Assembly (NCBI RefSeq): GCF_900143245.1 | Contig: NZ_FRDK01000003.1 | Location: 310,001-374,000, forward strand | DNA length: 64,000 nucleotides | Direction: 5' to 3' | DNA from: Flavobacterium fryxellicola | Lineage (GTDB): Bacteria > Bacteroidota > Bacteroidia > Flavobacteriales > Flavobacteriaceae | Part shown: piece by piece, positions 17,876 through 27,251 of the stretch | How positions within the stretch are numbered: position 1 is the first letter of the stretch | Layout of the letters: every line of letters starts with the position of its first letter | Notes under the pieces: model-generated | Told to the model about the DNA's origin: nothing | Seen by the model: only the letters and a program-made list of their open reading frames with translations | Database searches by the model: none | Program-made: the position numbers and the translations under genes

Positions 17876-19708
17876 ATGGAAAGAGAACTACTTAAAAAAA
17901 TAATGGTATTAGCAACTGTGCTTTTAGTTCAAAATTCAGTTGAAGCCCAAATGTATGTTAGTGCTAATAGTTCCGTTTTTGCCAGCAACGAGGTTGTTTT
18001 TATTGGGCAAGATTTGGCGTTAAATGCCGCTACTAGTACTTTTTATTTGAGGGAAAATGCACAGCTTTTACAAGGTTCGACAAGTGTTGGAGCGAATAAA
18101 GGAGTAGGTAGTTTGTCCGTTTTTCAAAAAGGATCAACAAATAATTTTCAATACAACTATTGGTGCTCGCCTGTAGGAGGCACTGTTGGAACTGCCGGAA
18201 ATTCGCCTTTTGGAGTGACGCAACTTAAAGATATTGACGGTTTGATCACGTTCAAAGAGCCTACTATGTTGCCTTTGAACAACTATAATGGGACTGCAAG
18301 TCCGTTAGCCATAGCTCCTTTTTGGATTAATAAATTAACAGCTTCATCGGACTATTCTAATTGGATTCAGGTGGGATCTAGCTCTAGTCTGAATGCCGGA
18401 GAAGGATTCACAATGAAAGGAACGTCAGGAACTAATGGGTTTACGGTCAATGGAGTTCAAAATAACCCGGGAAGCCAACAGCGTTACGATTTTAGGGGGA
18501 AGCCAAACGATGGTACTATTTCCATACCTGTTGCAATTGCGCAATTTACTTTGACTGGAAATCCGTATCCTTCTGCAATTGATTTATCTGCTTTTCTATT
18601 GGCTGAAAACAATTGTAGTGGTATTGCTTATTTTTGGGAACAAGATCCTACTGTGAATTCGCATTTTATAGCAGACTATAAAGGAGGTTACGCGACGTTC
18701 GCTCCAGGAGATTTAGGAAGTTCTGGAGTTTATGTACCAGCGACATTTTATTCTTATGACGGTTCTGGAAATGAAGGAACGGCTGGTGTAAATGGGGCTA
18801 CTTATGAAAGACGTTTTTCGCCAATAGGGCAAGGGTTTCTAATTGATGGTATTGCAAATGGGGTGGTACAGATGAAAAATGTTTACAGAGTGTTTGTCAA
18901 AGAAACGCCACCTGTTGAGTCTCCAAGTAAAATGATGTCTACTGCAAAAGCAAAAAGTGCTACGGGTTTTATGACTGCAATGCAAGCAGTGTCCGGATTT
19001 GATTATGCGACGGTAAGTATAGCTCCAACACCGCAAATAAGATTCAATACCTTGATGAACAATCAAGGCGTGCGACAATTGGCTTTGGCATTAATTCCTG
19101 AAGCAACTGATGGGGTCGACCGTGCCATGGATGCGCTGTCTTCTGGAGATAATGTCCAGTCGGATGTTTACTTTGTCATAGACGGCTCAGAGTTTATTAT
19201 TAATGCTGTAAATTTTGATATTGATAAAAAAATTGCAATTGGTTTTAGAAACGATAAACCAGCCAATTACAAAATCACAGTAAAAGAAATGGTGAACTTT
19301 ACAGGCGCAAATGCGCTTTATTTGCACGACAAAGTAAAAGACACCTATTATGATATTGTAAATAATTTTCATGAATTAGATTTGCCAACGGGCGAAAATA
19401 ACTCGCAGTTTGAAATAACATTTAAAAGCAACGGTAACTTGGGTGTTGATGAAGCGGCAGAAGAAAATTTTGTGATTTTTCAAAATAATCCAACTAAAAA
19501 TGTAGTGATTAGTAACCCTTTACTTATGGATCTTGATACTTTTGGTTTGTATGATGTAACGGGCAAATTGATTTTCGTCAAAAAAGATTTAGGAGTGAAC
19601 GCCTCTTATCAATTTTCTACTTCGGGATTAGGAGATGGTATTTACATTGTTAAGTTGGTTACCAAAGATAAAGGAGTGGTTGGCAAAAAAGTGATCATTA
19701 AAAACTAA
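17876..19708 (+). CDS. T9SS type A sorting-domain surface protein
   Basis: A 610-residue protein. An N-terminal signal peptide (about residues 8-24, ending VEAQ) leads into a long Gly/Ser/Asn/Thr-rich beta-structured ectodomain. The C-terminal 80 residues form a type IX secretion sorting domain: FVIFQNNPTKNVV, then FGLYDVTGKLIF, GDGIYIVKLVTKDKGV and a final KKVIIKN. The protein would cross the outer membrane through the T9SS and be anchored or released. No catalytic domain is recognised. The Met at residue 10 is an alternative start with a tighter signal peptide. Confidence 0.85.
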   Translation: MERELLKKIMVLATVLLVQNSVEAQMYVSANSSVFASNEVVFIGQDLALNAATSTFYLRENAQLLQGSTSVGANKGVGSLSVFQKGSTNNFQYNYWCSPVGGTVGTAGNSPFGVTQLKDIDGLITFKEPTMLPLNNYNGTASPLAIAPFWINKLTASSDYSNWIQVGSSSSLNAGEGFTMKGTSGTNGFTVNGVQNNPGSQQRYDFRGKPNDGTISIPVAIAQFTLTGNPYPSAIDLSAFLLAENNCSGIAYFWEQDPTVNSHFIADYKGGYATFAPGDLGSSGVYVPATFYSYDGSGNEGTAGVNGATYERRFSPIGQGFLIDGIANGVVQMKNVYRVFVKETPPVESPSKMMSTAKAKSATGFMTAMQAVSGFDYATVSIAPTPQIRFNTLMNNQGVRQLALALIPEATDGVDRAMDALSSGDNVQSDVYFVIDGSEFIINAVNFDIDKKIAIGFRNDKPANYKITVKEMVNFTGANALYLHDKVKDTYYDIVNNFHELDLPTGENNSQFEITFKSNGNLGVDEAAEENFVIFQNNPTKNVVISNPLLMDLDTFGLYDVTGKLIFVKKDLGVNASYQFSTSGLGDGIYIVKLVTKDKGVVGKKVIIKN

Positions 19709-19726
19709 AACTCATTAAAATAATTC

Positions 19727-19757
19727 AAAAATGCAATCTGAAGTGGTTGCATTTTTT
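19727..19757 (+). terminator. Terminator after the T9SS protein gene
   Basis: AAAATGCAA pairs with TTGCATTTT around a ten-base loop, followed by T residues, 18 bases after the stop codon. Confidence 0.8.
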
Positions 19758-19771
19758 TATATTTAAGCTTT

Positions 19772-19779
19772 ACCTTTGT
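19772..19779 (+). promoter_or_regulatory. -7 box for the PLP deaminase operon
   Basis: TACCTTTG matches TAnnTTTG. It lies 16 bases before the TTG start codon at 19796, implying a very short leader and supporting that start. A TTG about 22 bases upstream could be a weak -33 element. Confidence 0.6.
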
Positions 19780-19795
19780 ACCAAAAGCAATTCCT

Positions 19796-20692
19796 TTGAA
19801 TCAAAAGTTGATAACATCATTTTCGAACTCTATTTCAGTACAAATCAAAAGAGAAGATTTGATTCATCCTTTTGTTTCTGGAAATAAGTTTAGAAAGCTC
19901 AAATACAATTTACTTCAAGCCAAGGCAGAAAATCAACAAACCTTGCTTACTTTTGGAGGTGCTTTTTCCAATCATATTGCTGCGGTAGCTTTTGCAGGCA
20001 AAGAACGAGGATTCAAAACTATTGGAATCATTAGGGGAGATGAATTAGCACAGAAAGTCAGTGACAATCCCACCTTGTTATTTGCCCAAAATTGTGGAAT
20101 GCAATTAAAATTTATTTCGAGAGAAGCCTATCGCTTAAAAAATGAAGCATCGTTTGTTGAATATTTAAAACATAAATTTGGAACGTTTTATCTTATTCCA
20201 GAGGGCGGAACAAATGCGCTAGCAATCAAAGGCTGCGAAGAAATAATTACGTACGAAGATGCTGATTTTGATTATATTTGTTGTTCCATAGGGACTGGCG
20301 GTACCATTTCGGGAATAATTAATAGTGCTTTGCCGCATCAAAAAGTTTTAGGTTTTCCTGCATTAAAAGGGGATTTTTTAAAAGAGGAAATTCGTAATTT
20401 TGTGCAAAATGAGAATTGGGAGTTAATTACGGACTATCATTTTGGTGGATATGGAAAAATAAATGCAGAACTAGTGCAATTTATAAATCATTTTTATGCT
20501 GAAAACCAAATTCCTTTGGATCCTATTTATACTGGTAAGATGGTTTTTGGCGTTATAGATTTGATACAAAAAAATTATTTCCCTGCAGCATCAAAAATTT
20601 TAATGATCCACACTGGAGGAATTCAGGGAATTCAGGGAATGAATATTAAATTAAAAAACAAACAGTTACCAACAATAGATACCTATGTTTAA
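19796..20692 (+). CDS. PLP-dependent ACC deaminase / D-cysteine desulfhydrase family
   Basis: A 298-residue fold-type II PLP enzyme. The Schiff-base lysine is in SGNKFRKLKYNLL (Lys31), with the GGAFSNHIAAVAFAGK substrate loop and the phosphate-binding GTGGTISG. Members act on 1-aminocyclopropane-1-carboxylate or D-cysteine; which applies here cannot be told. The start is TTG, because there is no ATG before the conserved region and the -7 box lies immediately upstream. The last eight bases overlap the next gene. Confidence 0.85.
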   Translation: MNQKLITSFSNSISVQIKREDLIHPFVSGNKFRKLKYNLLQAKAENQQTLLTFGGAFSNHIAAVAFAGKERGFKTIGIIRGDELAQKVSDNPTLLFAQNCGMQLKFISREAYRLKNEASFVEYLKHKFGTFYLIPEGGTNALAIKGCEEIITYEDADFDYICCSIGTGGTISGIINSALPHQKVLGFPALKGDFLKEEIRNFVQNENWELITDYHFGGYGKINAELVQFINHFYAENQIPLDPIYTGKMVFGVIDLIQKNYFPAASKILMIHTGGIQGIQGMNIKLKNKQLPTIDTYV

Positions 20693-21596
20693 AAAAATCC
20701 TACTCCTTTTTACCATACTTACTTTGATAGGCTGCACTGCCACTAAACCAGTTATTTTAACCACCAAAAAAGCACCTTTAAAATCAAAAACGGAGGTTGT
20801 CAGAACGGTCAGAAAGACAAACACAATTACCCCAAATAGAACAAATAGCAGCGCCTCGATTCCAATAAAGGCGGAATCCAAGAAAAATGATACAGAAACA
20901 ATCGTTTCCACTTCAAAAACCGTAGTCACAAATGATATTGTTCGCGTTTACATTTCTAAGTATAAAGAGGTGGCAATGGGAAATATGCGAAATTACGGAA
21001 TCCCAGCAAGTATTATATTAGCACAAGGAATTTTAGAATCGGGTGCAGGAAGAGGCGATTTAGCGATGAATGCTAACAATCATTTTGGTATAAAGTGTCA
21101 TGTAGGTTGGACGGGAGATAGTATCAAACATGATGATGATGCAGCACAAGAATGTTTTAGGAAATATGATAATCCATCGGAATCATTTAAGGATCATGCT
21201 GTGTTTTTAACCGGAAGAAGCAGGTATGCAAAACTTTTTGGATTTTCAAAAGGCGATTATAAAGCTTGGGCCAGAGGGCTTAGAACCGCTGGATACGCGA
21301 CAGACCCTAAATATCCAGATAAATTAATCTCCTATATTGAGCGGTACAATTTATATCAGTATGACAATCAGGTTTTGGATGTCAATTATGTTTCCAATGA
21401 AAAACAGCTGGTAGAGGAACTCACCATCGAAGCCAGAAATCCTGTCAATACTAGTTTGGGTTCCTACGTAGTTCAAAAAGGAGATACGCTCTATTCGCTT
21501 TCTAAAAAATTTGAAGTACGCATAGAAGATTTAAAACAAAGAAATAATCTTTCTGACAATACACTTTCTATTGGGCAGAAACTGGTCGTAAAATAA
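20685..21596 (+). CDS. GH73 glucosaminidase with LysM domain, lipoprotein
   Basis: A 303-residue lipoprotein (lipobox LIGC, Cys17). A low-complexity Thr/Lys linker leads to a GH73 endo-beta-N-acetylglucosaminidase domain (about residues 85-235). That domain has catalytic Glu118 in QGILESGAGRGDLA and the NNHFGIKC and RTAGYATDP segments. A C-terminal LysM repeat (about 258-303, YVVQKGDTLYSLSKKF) binds peptidoglycan. It cleaves cell-wall glycan in the periplasm. Its ATG overlaps the stop of the deaminase gene, so the two are coupled. Confidence 0.9.
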   Translation: MFKKILLLFTILTLIGCTATKPVILTTKKAPLKSKTEVVRTVRKTNTITPNRTNSSASIPIKAESKKNDTETIVSTSKTVVTNDIVRVYISKYKEVAMGNMRNYGIPASIILAQGILESGAGRGDLAMNANNHFGIKCHVGWTGDSIKHDDDAAQECFRKYDNPSESFKDHAVFLTGRSRYAKLFGFSKGDYKAWARGLRTAGYATDPKYPDKLISYIERYNLYQYDNQVLDVNYVSNEKQLVEELTIEARNPVNTSLGSYVVQKGDTLYSLSKKFEVRIEDLKQRNNLSDNTLSIGQKLVVK

Positions 21597-21626
21597 TTTG
21601 AAATAATGATAACTTATAATTCATAA

Positions 21627-22913
21627 ATGGTATACAAAAGAAGTAGTCAGCTTTTTGCTGAAGCAGAACAAGTAATTCCAGGAGGTGTCAATTCCCCAGT
21701 ACGTGCCTTTAAAGCGGTGGGTGGAACGCCAATTTTTGTAAAAAGTGCCAAAGGAGCCTATTTGTATGATGAAGACGGAAACCGTTTAATAGACTATATC
21801 AACTCTTGGGGGCCTATGATTTTAGGACATGCTTACGAACCGGTGGTTCAAGCCGTGATTGAAAAAGCGAAATTAGGAACTTCGTTTGGAATGCCAACAG
21901 AATTGGAAACGCAAATTGCAGCTTTAGCCGTTTCGATGGTTCCAAATATCGATAAAATTAGATTTGTAAATTCCGGTACCGAAGCCTGTATGAGCGCAGT
22001 TAGGCTTGCTCGTGGATTTGCCAAAAAAGATAAAATAATCAAGTTTGCAGGTTGTTATCACGGCCATTCCGATTCCTTTTTAATTCAGGCGGGAAGTGGA
22101 GCGATTACTTTCGGTTCCCCAAACAGCCCAGGCGTAACAGCAGGAACGGCTAAAGATACTTTGCTAGCAACATACAACGATTTAGAAAATGTGGCGACTT
22201 TAATTGAAGCGAATAGAAATGAAATTGCGGCGATAATCGTAGAACCAGTTGCTGGAAATATGGGATGCATTCCGCCAAACAAAGGATTTTTGGAGGGCTT
22301 ACGCCAAATGTGTACTGACAATGGCATACTGTTGATTTTTGATGAGGTAATGACCGGATTCAGACTTGCAGCAGGAGGTGTTCAAGAATTACTCCAGGTA
22401 GATGCTGATATCGTCTGTTTCGGAAAAGTAATTGGCGGAGGATTGCCCGTCGGAGCTTTTGCGGCACGTGCTGAAATAATGGATTATTTGGCTCCTTTAG
22501 GTCCCGTTTACCAAGCAGGAACGTTGTCAGGAAATCCTTTGGCCATGGCTGCAGGATTGGCCATGCTGCAAGCGTTAGATGCTGATCGCGCTATTTTTAC
22601 CCGCCTAGCAGCAAAAACAGCGTATTTAGCCGCAGGAATTAATGCCGTTTTGAAGGCAAATCAGGTTGCTTTTACAATTAATACTATTGGCTCCATGATT
22701 TCCGTACATTTTGATGCAACTCCAGTTGTAGATTTTAAAACAGCTGCAAAGGGCGATAACGAAACGTTTAAGAAATTCTTTCACGGTTTGTTGCAGGAAG
22801 GAATCTACATAGCGCCATCGGCATACGAAACGTGGTTTATAACGGATGCCTTAACCTATGAAGATTTAGACTTTACTATTCAAGCAGTAGACAAAATTTC
22901 TAAAACATTTTAA
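21627..22913 (+). CDS. hemL: Glutamate-1-semialdehyde 2,1-aminomutase
   Basis: A 428-residue PLP enzyme making 5-aminolevulinate in the C5 haem pathway. The N-terminus [18 protein letters not shown] is the family signature. The PLP lysine is Lys267 in [13 protein letters not shown], and FDEVMTGFR carries the conserved Asp. Length is as usual. It lies 30 bp after the glucosaminidase gene and ends at a strong terminator shared with the convergent gene. Confidence 0.97.
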   Translation: MVYKRSSQLFAEAEQVIPGGVNSPVRAFKAVGGTPIFVKSAKGAYLYDEDGNRLIDYINSWGPMILGHAYEPVVQAVIEKAKLGTSFGMPTELETQIAALAVSMVPNIDKIRFVNSGTEACMSAVRLARGFAKKDKIIKFAGCYHGHSDSFLIQAGSGAITFGSPNSPGVTAGTAKDTLLATYNDLENVATLIEANRNEIAAIIVEPVAGNMGCIPPNKGFLEGLRQMCTDNGILLIFDEVMTGFRLAAGGVQELLQVDADIVCFGKVIGGGLPVGAFAARAEIMDYLAPLGPVYQAGTLSGNPLAMAAGLAMLQALDADRAIFTRLAAKTAYLAAGINAVLKANQVAFTINTIGSMISVHFDATPVVDFKTAAKGDNETFKKFFHGLLQEGIYIAPSAYETWFITDALTYEDLDFTIQAVDKISKTF

Positions 22914-22950
22914 ACAAAAAAAAGACCCAATTTGGGTCTTTTTTTTGTTT
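22914..22950. terminator. Bidirectional terminator after hemL
   Basis: An A-run, GACCCAA, a two-base loop, then TGGGTC and a T-run form a near-perfect hairpin with A/T tracts on both sides. It can stop transcription from hemL and from the convergent gene ending at 22977. Confidence 0.85.
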
Positions 22951-22976
22951 AAAATGAAATAGTTCCTGTGAATTAA

Positions 22977-23441
22977 TTATTTTTTGTCAACCCTATTTGC
23001 TGCTTTTCTGCCGTTATGTTGCGCCCTTCTTTGATTCATTCGGTAGTGCTTTTTTCCTTTCATTTCATCCCATTTTTTAAATTGGTCTTGCGAAAGAATT
23101 TTTTTCATTCTCTCTTTCATCACAATTTGGTCGTCTAACATTTGATTTCTTTTAGCAAATCGTTCTTCCGAAGTAAGTTGTTTTTTAGTCGCCTCTTTGG
23201 TGGCTTTTCTTTCGGCTATTCGAGCTTCTCTTGTAGTGCTTTGTTCAGCTATGATTTTGCTCATTTCTTTTTGCTGTGAAGCATTCAAATCTAATGCCAG
23301 TGTCATCTTTTTCAATTGCAGCTGATTTCTTTGCTCTGGAGTCATTTTTTCCATTGAAGTGCGCTCCATTCTTCCTTGTTTTTCTTGTGCAAAGCTGGTC
23401 ATTCCGACAACTAATAATGCAACAATAAATAATTTTTTCAT
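22977..23441 (-). CDS. Spy/DUF4890-like periplasmic helical protein
   Basis: A 154-residue protein with a signal peptide (residues 1-18, ending FAQ). The body is highly charged and helical, with MTPEQRNQLQLKKMTLALDLN and a Lys/Arg-rich tail. The pattern fits DUF4890 or Spy/CpxP-like proteins of Bacteroidota, which may act as periplasmic chaperones; that role is inferred from distant similarity. Single gene, convergent with hemL. Confidence 0.7.
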   Translation of the reverse strand: MKKLFIVALLVVGMTSFAQEKQGRMERTSMEKMTPEQRNQLQLKKMTLALDLNASQQKEMSKIIAEQSTTREARIAERKATKEATKKQLTSEERFAKRNQMLDDQIVMKERMKKILSQDQFKKWDEMKGKKHYRMNQRRAQHNGRKAANRVDKK

Positions 23442-23897
23442 GTGTAGTGTTTTAAGTTTTATAGAGATAAGACACGGATGAAATTCAAAAGTTTAATCGT
23501 TAACAAAAGTTTATCGTTTGACTTCTTTCTTCGAAAATAACAAAAAAGAAAATGAATCACACGAATAGGAAGCACAACCAAATTCAAGAAGTGAATCTAG
23601 TCCAAAAGTGGTTCGCCAATTCTAAAAATTAGTTTGAAATAGGAGCCTACTTTTTTGGTGGGTGCATTCCATTGCGAACAGCCCATGGCAACTCTTCAAA
23701 AACCACCGCTGACTACTCAATAGGTACCGCAACCTCTTCTTTATAATCAGTGACAGCGCTGCAGGATGCAACTGCCTTTTACTAAGGTTTAAAATAGCTA
23801 AGGTATTTCAATAAAGTGAACTGCCGCATGATATTTATCAGTTTTTAAATGGTTTTGTTTCTCGAATTTTGTAGTTTATTTATTAAATCATTTTAGC
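23442..23897. other. Intergenic region, no intact gene
   Basis: I see no complete coding frame here. On the minus strand a short stretch near 23700-23790 would read ASCSAVTDYKEEVAVPIE before a stop, which looks like a lipoprotein leader fragment. It has no start codon or continuation. It may be decayed coding DNA or chance. Confidence 0.3.
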
Positions 23898-25712
23898 ATG
23901 AAAACACCGCAACCACTTCATACCTTTCATATTCCAGTTATGGGACTTGCCTATACAATTGATAGTCCGATACGCGTGGCTAAATATGGAATATCGTCCG
24001 TTATTTCAATTATGGATGATGATCTTATCGAAAAAATGAATGCTTTTTATAGCGAAAAATTTAATCTCCCTTATCAGGAAATTACCCAGAAAATACATGA
24101 TTATCGTGCAGAACGCATTACTTCCTATTTGAACTTAGTTGATAAAATCGTAAAAGGTAAGTTCGAAAGTTTCAAAACGGAATTATCCGAAAGCAAATCA
24201 GCTTTGGAAAATTTCATCGCCATGCTGCCCAACAAATCAGCTATTAAAGCAGGATTGCAAAATTTTGTAGAGGATGGTTTAGCGTTCAAAGAAACCATTA
24301 AAAACTACCTGGAAGAACATCTTTGTCCAGGAGATATTGATGTTAATATCATGACTAAACTGGATAAGGATAACTTCATCAAAGACGAACAATTGCCAAT
24401 TGCTTTTAATGACGCGCACGCCGCTCTTCGTGGTTTTGTGAATAGCACATTAGAATCTTCGGTTGTTTTATCAGCTGGGATGAATCCAAGATTATACAGC
24501 TATTTCGAAAGTTTTCCCGCTTTCTTTCCAGATTTGAATAATGCACTGAAAAAGAAAATTACGCTAAAAGTAAGCGATTTTCGATCGGCGATGATTCAAG
24601 GGAATTTTTTAGCCAAAAAAGGACTTTGGGTTTCTGAATATCGAATCGAATCTGGACTGAATTGTGGCGGACACGCTTTTGCCACCGAAGGCTATTTGTT
24701 AGGACCGATTCTAGAAGAATTCAAACAGAAAAAGGAACAGTTGATTCAATCTGCTCATGAATTGATGGTGAAAGCATTGGGTCAAAAAGAAATGCATGTC
24801 CCGCAGCAACCTTTGGATTTGAAGATTACTGTTCAAGGTGGGGTAGGAACTGCTGAAGAACACGATTTTCTATTGGATCATTATGATGTGGATTCTGTAG
24901 GTTGGGGTTCTCCGTTTTTACTGGTTCCTGAAGCCACTTCAGTTGATAAACACACGAGAGCATTACTGGCTGGAGCCAAAGAAGATGATTTGTATTTGAG
25001 TCCTATTTCTCCGTTGGGAATTCCTTTTAATACGTTGCGAGGAACGACCAATGAAAAATTGAAATTGAAACGAATTGAGGAAAGCAAAGCGGGAAGTTCG
25101 TGTCCAAAACGATTTTTGGCGTTAAGCAAAGAATACGATGCGAAAGGAATTTGTACGTCTTCCAAGAAATACCAAGACTTGAAACTGGAAGAATTACTAC
25201 TTCAAAAAGATATTTTAACTGCTGAAGTTTTCGAAAAAAAGAAAAATAGCATTACGGAGAAAGCGTGCCTTTGTGTGGGTTTAGCTAATGCTTCTTATCT
25301 TGAAAATGACATTAAGATAAAAGGACAGGCGCAAGGCGTAATCATTTGCCCAGGACCCAATATGGCTTATTTTGATCAAGAAGTTTCACTTTCTAAAATG
25401 GTGCGGCATATTTACGGAAACACTTCTGTGTTGACGGTAACTGATCGACCCAACCTATTTGTGAAAGAGTTAAAAATGTATCTGGATTATCTGAAAAATG
25501 AAATTTCAGCGGTTACTGAAGAAATAACTTTGGGACAAATTAAAAAATGGAATTCGTTTAAAAATAATCTGCTCAGCGGAATTGAGTATTATGAAACGTT
25601 ATTTTCCGCCCATTCTTTTTTCGAAAATACAAAACAGGAGATGCTAAATCAGTTTGATTCCTATAAAACGGAATTGACTAAAATTGAAATTCCCGAATTA
25701 CATTTGGCTTAA
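23898..25712 (+). CDS. Conserved protein of unknown function, possible FMN-barrel enzyme
   Basis: A 604-residue soluble protein without signal peptide. I recognise no named family. The central part contains GLNCGGHAFATEG and, about 70 residues later, QGGVGTAEEHDFLLDHY followed by DSVGWGSPFLLVPEA. These resemble the GGH and GG-GT loops of nitronate-monooxygenase-like FMN TIM barrels. The C-terminal third holds further Cys in SSCPKR, GICTSS, KACLCVG and IICPGP, which could bind a metal or Fe-S cluster. The N-terminal 200 residues look helical. It is monocistronic and ends in a strong terminator. Confidence 0.65.
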   Translation: MKTPQPLHTFHIPVMGLAYTIDSPIRVAKYGISSVISIMDDDLIEKMNAFYSEKFNLPYQEITQKIHDYRAERITSYLNLVDKIVKGKFESFKTELSESKSALENFIAMLPNKSAIKAGLQNFVEDGLAFKETIKNYLEEHLCPGDIDVNIMTKLDKDNFIKDEQLPIAFNDAHAALRGFVNSTLESSVVLSAGMNPRLYSYFESFPAFFPDLNNALKKKITLKVSDFRSAMIQGNFLAKKGLWVSEYRIESGLNCGGHAFATEGYLLGPILEEFKQKKEQLIQSAHELMVKALGQKEMHVPQQPLDLKITVQGGVGTAEEHDFLLDHYDVDSVGWGSPFLLVPEATSVDKHTRALLAGAKEDDLYLSPISPLGIPFNTLRGTTNEKLKLKRIEESKAGSSCPKRFLALSKEYDAKGICTSSKKYQDLKLEELLLQKDILTAEVFEKKKNSITEKACLCVGLANASYLENDIKIKGQAQGVIICPGPNMAYFDQEVSLSKMVRHIYGNTSVLTVTDRPNLFVKELKMYLDYLKNEISAVTEEITLGQIKKWNSFKNNLLSGIEYYETLFSAHSFFENTKQEMLNQFDSYKTELTKIEIPELHLA

Positions 25713-25726
25713 AGCCAACAGCTATG

Positions 25727-25780
25727 TGTTTTAAATAGAACGCTCTTTTACACGATTATTCTATTTAAAACATTTTTTTA
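25727..25780 (+). terminator. Terminator after the 604-residue protein gene
   Basis: The perfect 14-bp arms TGTTTTAAATAGAA and TTCTATTTAAAACA (25727-25740 and 25759-25772) are followed by seven T residues. Confidence 0.85.
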
Positions 25781-25795
25781 CATTTTATGATTCTG

Positions 25796-25803
25796 TACCT
25801 TTG
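25796..25803 (+). promoter_or_regulatory. -7 box of the copper-associated operon
   Basis: TACCTTTG matches TAnnTTTG and lies just five bases before the GTG at 25808. It falls inside a longer frame beginning at an ATG at 25787, which argues that the true start is the GTG and that the transcript is almost leaderless. Confidence 0.55.
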
Positions 25804-25807
25804 CACC

Positions 25808-26182
25808 GTGAAAAAAATAATATTCATAATTGTTCTCATTCTGCTCGTAAAACCCATTCTGCCGGTTTTAGAGTATGTTGTCAATTATGAATATATATCA
25901 AAAGTGCTTTGCATCAATAAGGACAAACCCAAGTTACAATGTAACGGTAAATGTCATTTGATGAAAGAATTGGCCAAAGCTTCTGATGCTGGAAAGCCGC
26001 TTTCTTCTGATAAAAAGGGAAATGCTCCACTGCTGGATGTCATCTTTTTTGAAGAAATTAAAACCTTCGAAACGATGCCATTTTGTATTGGTACCAAAGA
26101 AAAAATAAACCAAGGCTATTCTAATTTATATTTCTATCTGAAGAGCGACTCTGTTTTTCACCCACCCACTTTCATTTCTTAA
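25808..26182 (+). CDS. Small Cys-rich membrane-anchored protein, probable copper group
   Basis: From the GTG at 25808 the protein is 124 residues. A hydrophobic N-terminal anchor (KIIFIIVLILLVKPILP) precedes the motif LCINKDKPKLQCNGKCHLMKEL, given here as Cys, ten residues, Cys-Asn-Gly-Lys-Cys-His. The CxxxCH cluster suggests metal binding on the outer face. Related small proteins lie beside metal-uptake receptors in Bacteroidota, as here. An upstream ATG at 25787 is unlikely because a -7 promoter box lies inside that extension. Confidence 0.65.
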   Translation: MKKIIFIIVLILLVKPILPVLEYVVNYEYISKVLCINKDKPKLQCNGKCHLMKELAKASDAGKPLSSDKKGNAPLLDVIFFEEIKTFETMPFCIGTKEKINQGYSNLYFYLKSDSVFHPPTFIS

Positions 26183-26193
26183 ATTTTTTAGGC

Positions 26194-26212
26194 ACATAGT
26201 GTGCTTTTTTCT
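26194..26212 (+). terminator. Weak hairpin after the small Cys-rich gene
   Basis: GCACA and TGTGC pair around a three-base loop, followed by six T residues, 12 bases after the stop. The five-bp stem is short, so partial read-through to the lipoprotein gene is likely. Confidence 0.45.
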
Positions 26213-26315
26213 TCCGTTTTATGCAACGGATGCCATTCTGTTTGCTTTTTTTGGAAATAAATAGCCAAAAAACGGCATACAAATCAATACCTAATATTTA
26301 AAAAAAACTTAAGAA

Positions 26316-27164
26316 ATGAAATTTCAATTAAAAAATATACTAGCTGTAATGGCTATCTCGATTGTATTATTCTCCTGTTCCTCAGATAGTGACACGCCGG
26401 TTGTTGATGAATTGGCAGAATTGACCAAATTCAAAGAAATCGCAAACTCCACCCATACAATCGAATTGTACGCTCACCGGGGAGCTTTAGAACAAGGTTA
26501 TAATGAAATCAGTTTAAGAATTAAAGATAAAGCAAGCGGCGAATACATAAAAAATGCCACTATCACTTGGATACCACTGATGCACATGACTATGATGACG
26601 CATTCATGCCCAAAATCAGGAGTTGGGAAAATAACGGCTGATGGAACTTTATACCAAGGAACTATTGTTTTTCAAATGCCTCAAAACGCCACGGAATATT
26701 GGGATTTAAAAATAGATTATACGATTAATGGAACCGCTTATACGGTGACTTCAATAATTGATGTTCCGGCTTCTGCAAAACAAAGGGTGACTACTTTCAC
26801 CGGTTCTGATAATGTAAAATATATTGTGGCTTATGTTGAACCACAGCTTCCAAAAGTGGCACTGAATGATATGACGGTGGGTGTTTACAAAATGGAATCG
26901 ATGATGAGTTTTCCAGTAGTGAACAATTTTAAAGTTAAAATTGATCCAAGAATGCCAAGTATGGGGAATCATGGTTCGCCAAACAATGTTGATTTAACAC
27001 AGTCTATTTCGGATAAATTATACCACGGAAAATTAGCATTGACGATGACTGGTTTATGGAAAATTAACTTACAGCTCGTAAACGCTTCTGATGTTGTTTT
27101 GAAAGGCGAATCCATTACGGATGTAGTTCCGGCAAGCAGTATTTATTTTGAGATAGAATTCTAA
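26316..27164 (+). CDS. Met/His-rich lipoprotein, YtkA/FixH-like, probable copper binding
   Basis: A 282-residue lipoprotein (lipobox LFSC). Two similar beta-sandwich units are visible. The first carries PLMHMTMMTHSCPKSG and the second MPSMGNHGSPNN, each followed by a Tyr-x-Gly strand and a W-D/W-K strand near its end. This is the layout of YtkA/FixH-like domains, and the Met/His clusters suit Cu(I). It lies 134 bp after the Cys-rich gene and just before an OprC-like receptor, so a role in copper capture at the cell surface is likely. Confidence 0.7.
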   Translation: MKFQLKNILAVMAISIVLFSCSSDSDTPVVDELAELTKFKEIANSTHTIELYAHRGALEQGYNEISLRIKDKASGEYIKNATITWIPLMHMTMMTHSCPKSGVGKITADGTLYQGTIVFQMPQNATEYWDLKIDYTINGTAYTVTSIIDVPASAKQRVTTFTGSDNVKYIVAYVEPQLPKVALNDMTVGVYKMESMMSFPVVNNFKVKIDPRMPSMGNHGSPNNVDLTQSISDKLYHGKLALTMTGLWKINLQLVNASDVVLKGESITDVVPASSIYFEIEF

Positions 27165-27185
27165 TTCTATTTCATTTTCTCAACT

Positions 27186-27239
27186 AAAAAAGGCCAGTAT
27201 AATTAAATGTAATGGCAACTATTGTATTGGCCTTTTTTT
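27186..27239 (+). terminator. Hairpin between lipoprotein and TonB receptor genes
   Basis: AAAAAGGCCAGTA pairs with TATTGGCCTTTTT, with a T-run after it, between the lipoprotein stop and the receptor ATG at 27252. It may end most transcripts or lower expression of the receptor. Confidence 0.65.
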
Positions 27240-27251
27240 AATTTTTTTATC

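Noticed and set aside
23700..23790. Lipoprotein gene on the minus strand
   Set aside because: Only a leader-like fragment of about 18 codons without start or continuation is present.
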